Origin: Tissierella_B sp964485455
Lineage (GTDB): Bacteria; Bacillota; Clostridia; Tissierellales; Tissierellaceae
Direction: 5' to 3'
Assembly: GCA_964485455.1 (NCBI GenBank)
Contig: CAZAJU010000001.1
Location: 1-63,981 of the forward strand
DNA length: 63,981 bases
Part shown: positions 62,619 to 63,981 of the stretch, piece after piece
Layout of the letters: each line of letters opens with the position of its first letter
Numbering within the stretch: the first letter of the stretch is position 1
The notes under the pieces: generated by a model
What the model was told of the DNA's origin: nothing
Database searches by the model: none
Seen by the model: only the letters and a program-made list of their open reading frames with translations
Position numbers and translations under genes: made by a program

Positions 62619-63863
62619 TTATTTAATATATGGCGAAGTTATATAATCCATTTTTTCATAGTGTTTTGTTTTGCTTATTCCAAGAAAATATAAATCCGTA
62701 GCCTTTTCTTCAAAGCCTAAAAATAGGTTTATATTTGCATTATTGAGTTTCTTATAGCTTGAGTATTTGGTGATTATAGAGATTTCAGAGGTTTTTGATA
62801 ATCTTTGAAGGATTTCCATGCCTTTTTTATTAACCCCAAGTACTCTTATATATTCGATTGGTAACTCATAGAGCTTTTTTATTTCATCTCGATGTAAATC
62901 CATTAAGAGATGTATAAGGATTCTCTTTATTCGCGTTGAAGGATATCTCTTTGTAACTACTTCATCAATAAGTTCATTCAATTTATAGTGCTTTAAACTT
63001 AGTCTTAAAATTCGATTTTCAAGACCTTCCTCCATATCCATAATTTTTCTAAGATCATCAGAAGTTTTAATTCTGAATAAATACTGGAGTATTTCATTAT
63101 AGTTATCTATTTGATTAAAAATAGAATATCTATTATGGAATTCTATAAGGTATTTATAGGCTTCCTTTGGCATGAAATCACTTATAGAGTTTATGCTTTC
63201 AGTAAGTAATTTATTTCTGATTCCTGTTGCTGATGCTACTGTAGTTGTTATCTGGTTGTCCTTATATCTATTTCCCACCCGTCCTACAGTAAAAGGCTCA
63301 ATAGATGAATTTAGTCTTATGAGACTCTTAAGATACTCTATTCCTAATATATTGTTAGACTCTTTTAGCATACTGGCATAATCGTAAGTATCACTTGAAT
63401 CTAGAGATTTTATATAAGAATCCAATGAATTGCTTCTTGAAGCAGAATAGGCCATGCCCTTTTTTAAATTTTCCTTTAGCATATCTTTATACTTTAAAGG
63501 TTCGTCAGATAGGATACTTGCAGCTTTTTTTAGCTTGCTTAGTTCTCCATTTTCGCTTCCAAATGAAATGCAGTCGACTATATTTAAAGAATTTAATATC
63601 TTAAGAGCTCCATATGCAAAGAGTTCTGCACTTTGAACAGAGAATACAAAAGGCAACTCGATTACCAAATCTACCCCGTTATCTATTGCCATCTTGGCCC
63701 TAGTCCATTTGTCCACTAAAGCAGGCTCACCTCTTTGCACAAAGGAAGAACTCATTATTGCTATGGAATGTGTAGCGTCAGTGATTTTAAGGGACTGATC
63801 TAGATGGTATTTGTGACCTAGGTGGAAGGGATTGTATTCAGTAATTAATCCTACTATTTTCAT
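62619..63863 (-). CDS. tmcAL: tRNA(Met) cytidine acetate ligase TmcAL
   Basis: TmcAL (YlbM) uses acetate and ATP to form N4-acetylcytidine at the wobble position of elongator tRNA-Met. The 414 residues open MKIVGLITEYNPFHLGHKYHL, a nucleotidyltransferase HxGH motif, with SSFVQRGEPALVDK. GGAGG lies between an upstream ATG (63875) and the ATG at 63863, so the latter is used. ylbJ follows 50 bases later. Beyond it, 63864-63981 contains only A/T-rich promoter-like sequence with no gene. Confidence 0.92.
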   Translation of the reverse strand: MKIVGLITEYNPFHLGHKYHLDQSLKITDATHSIAIMSSSFVQRGEPALVDKWTRAKMAIDNGVDLVIELPFVFSVQSAELFAYGALKILNSLNIVDCISFGSENGELSKLKKAASILSDEPLKYKDMLKENLKKGMAYSASRSNSLDSYIKSLDSSDTYDYASMLKESNNILGIEYLKSLIRLNSSIEPFTVGRVGNRYKDNQITTTVASATGIRNKLLTESINSISDFMPKEAYKYLIEFHNRYSIFNQIDNYNEILQYLFRIKTSDDLRKIMDMEEGLENRILRLSLKHYKLNELIDEVVTKRYPSTRIKRILIHLLMDLHRDEIKKLYELPIEYIRVLGVNKKGMEILQRLSKTSEISIITKYSSYKKLNNANINLFLGFEEKATDLYFLGISKTKHYEKMDYITSPYIK

Positions 63864-63981
63864 AATTTCCTCCATTTTATATCTGTTAGTATATATTATC
63901 TCAGAGGAAATAATAAAAACAACTAGTTTAAGAAATTTATGTTGTTGATTTTTTAACTAATTTGTAATACTATTGTTATAA

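Noticed and set aside
1..63981. Mobile elements, CRISPR arrays or defence islands
   Set aside because: No transposase, integrase, phage gene, direct-repeat array or defence gene cluster is seen; almost every gene belongs to a core family.

Overview
The window is a gene-dense stretch of a low-GC, Gram-positive chromosome from an anaerobic spore-former of the Clostridia sensu lato. Evidence: sporulation genes (spoIVA, a spoIID-like gene, a BofC-like gene, ylbJ, a yteA-like gene), a SCIFF peptide with its radical-SAM maturase, a T-box and a TPP riboswitch, AGGAGG ribosome binding sites, frequent TTG/GTG starts, A/T-rich codon use and many intrinsic terminators. Gene order best fits a Tissierellia/Clostridia-type genome; I cannot name a genus. 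About 70 protein genes are supported. There are no rRNA or tRNA genes, insertion sequences, phage genes or CRISPR arrays.

Layout. Positions 1-4600 form the least ordinary part: a terminator of an upstream unit, a macro-domain protein, a zinc phospholipase-C-like protein, asnA under an asparagine T-box, an unrecognised gene, and a membrane-anchored BofC-like protein whose ribosome binding site lies in a hairpin. Positions 4600-11400 hold Holliday junction processing (ruvCAB), a SpoIID-like protein, queuosine tRNA modification (queA, tgt) and yajC. Positions 11400-22000 hold the scfA-scfB ribosomal peptide system, lapA, recJ, relA, dtd, a metallo-beta-lactamase hydrolase, hemZ and aspS. secD, secF, apt and hisS, often neighbours here in related genomes, are absent.

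Positions 22000-30000 hold an RseC-like protein, a CsoR-family repressor with an altered ligand set, glyA, a radical-SAM-like DUF512 protein, der, plsY, gpsA and spoIVA with a candidate sigma-E promoter. Positions 30000-37140 hold the division cluster (an unknown small membrane protein, an HlyD-like protein, yggS, sepF, ylmG, ylmH, divIVA, yteA-like, lspA, rluD-like, pyrR). rqcH lies convergently, and then a long + strand run follows: yicC, remA, gmk, rpoZ, coaBC, priA, def, fmt, a yugP-like protease, rsmB, rlmN, prpC, prkC, rsgA, rpe, then riboswitch-controlled thiT and thiN.

The last part (55100-63981) has a 56-residue membrane microprotein, rpmB on the - strand, asp23, fakA-like, recG, rsmD, coaD, a coiled-coil protein, and ylbJ and tmcAL on the - strand. 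Most of the window is core genome. The points that deserve a second look are possible ATT/ATA start codons, hairpins that mask ribosome binding sites, the scfA/scfB attenuator, the Tyr-substituted CsoR-like repressor, the microprotein at the usual spoVM locus, and the small unknown genes.
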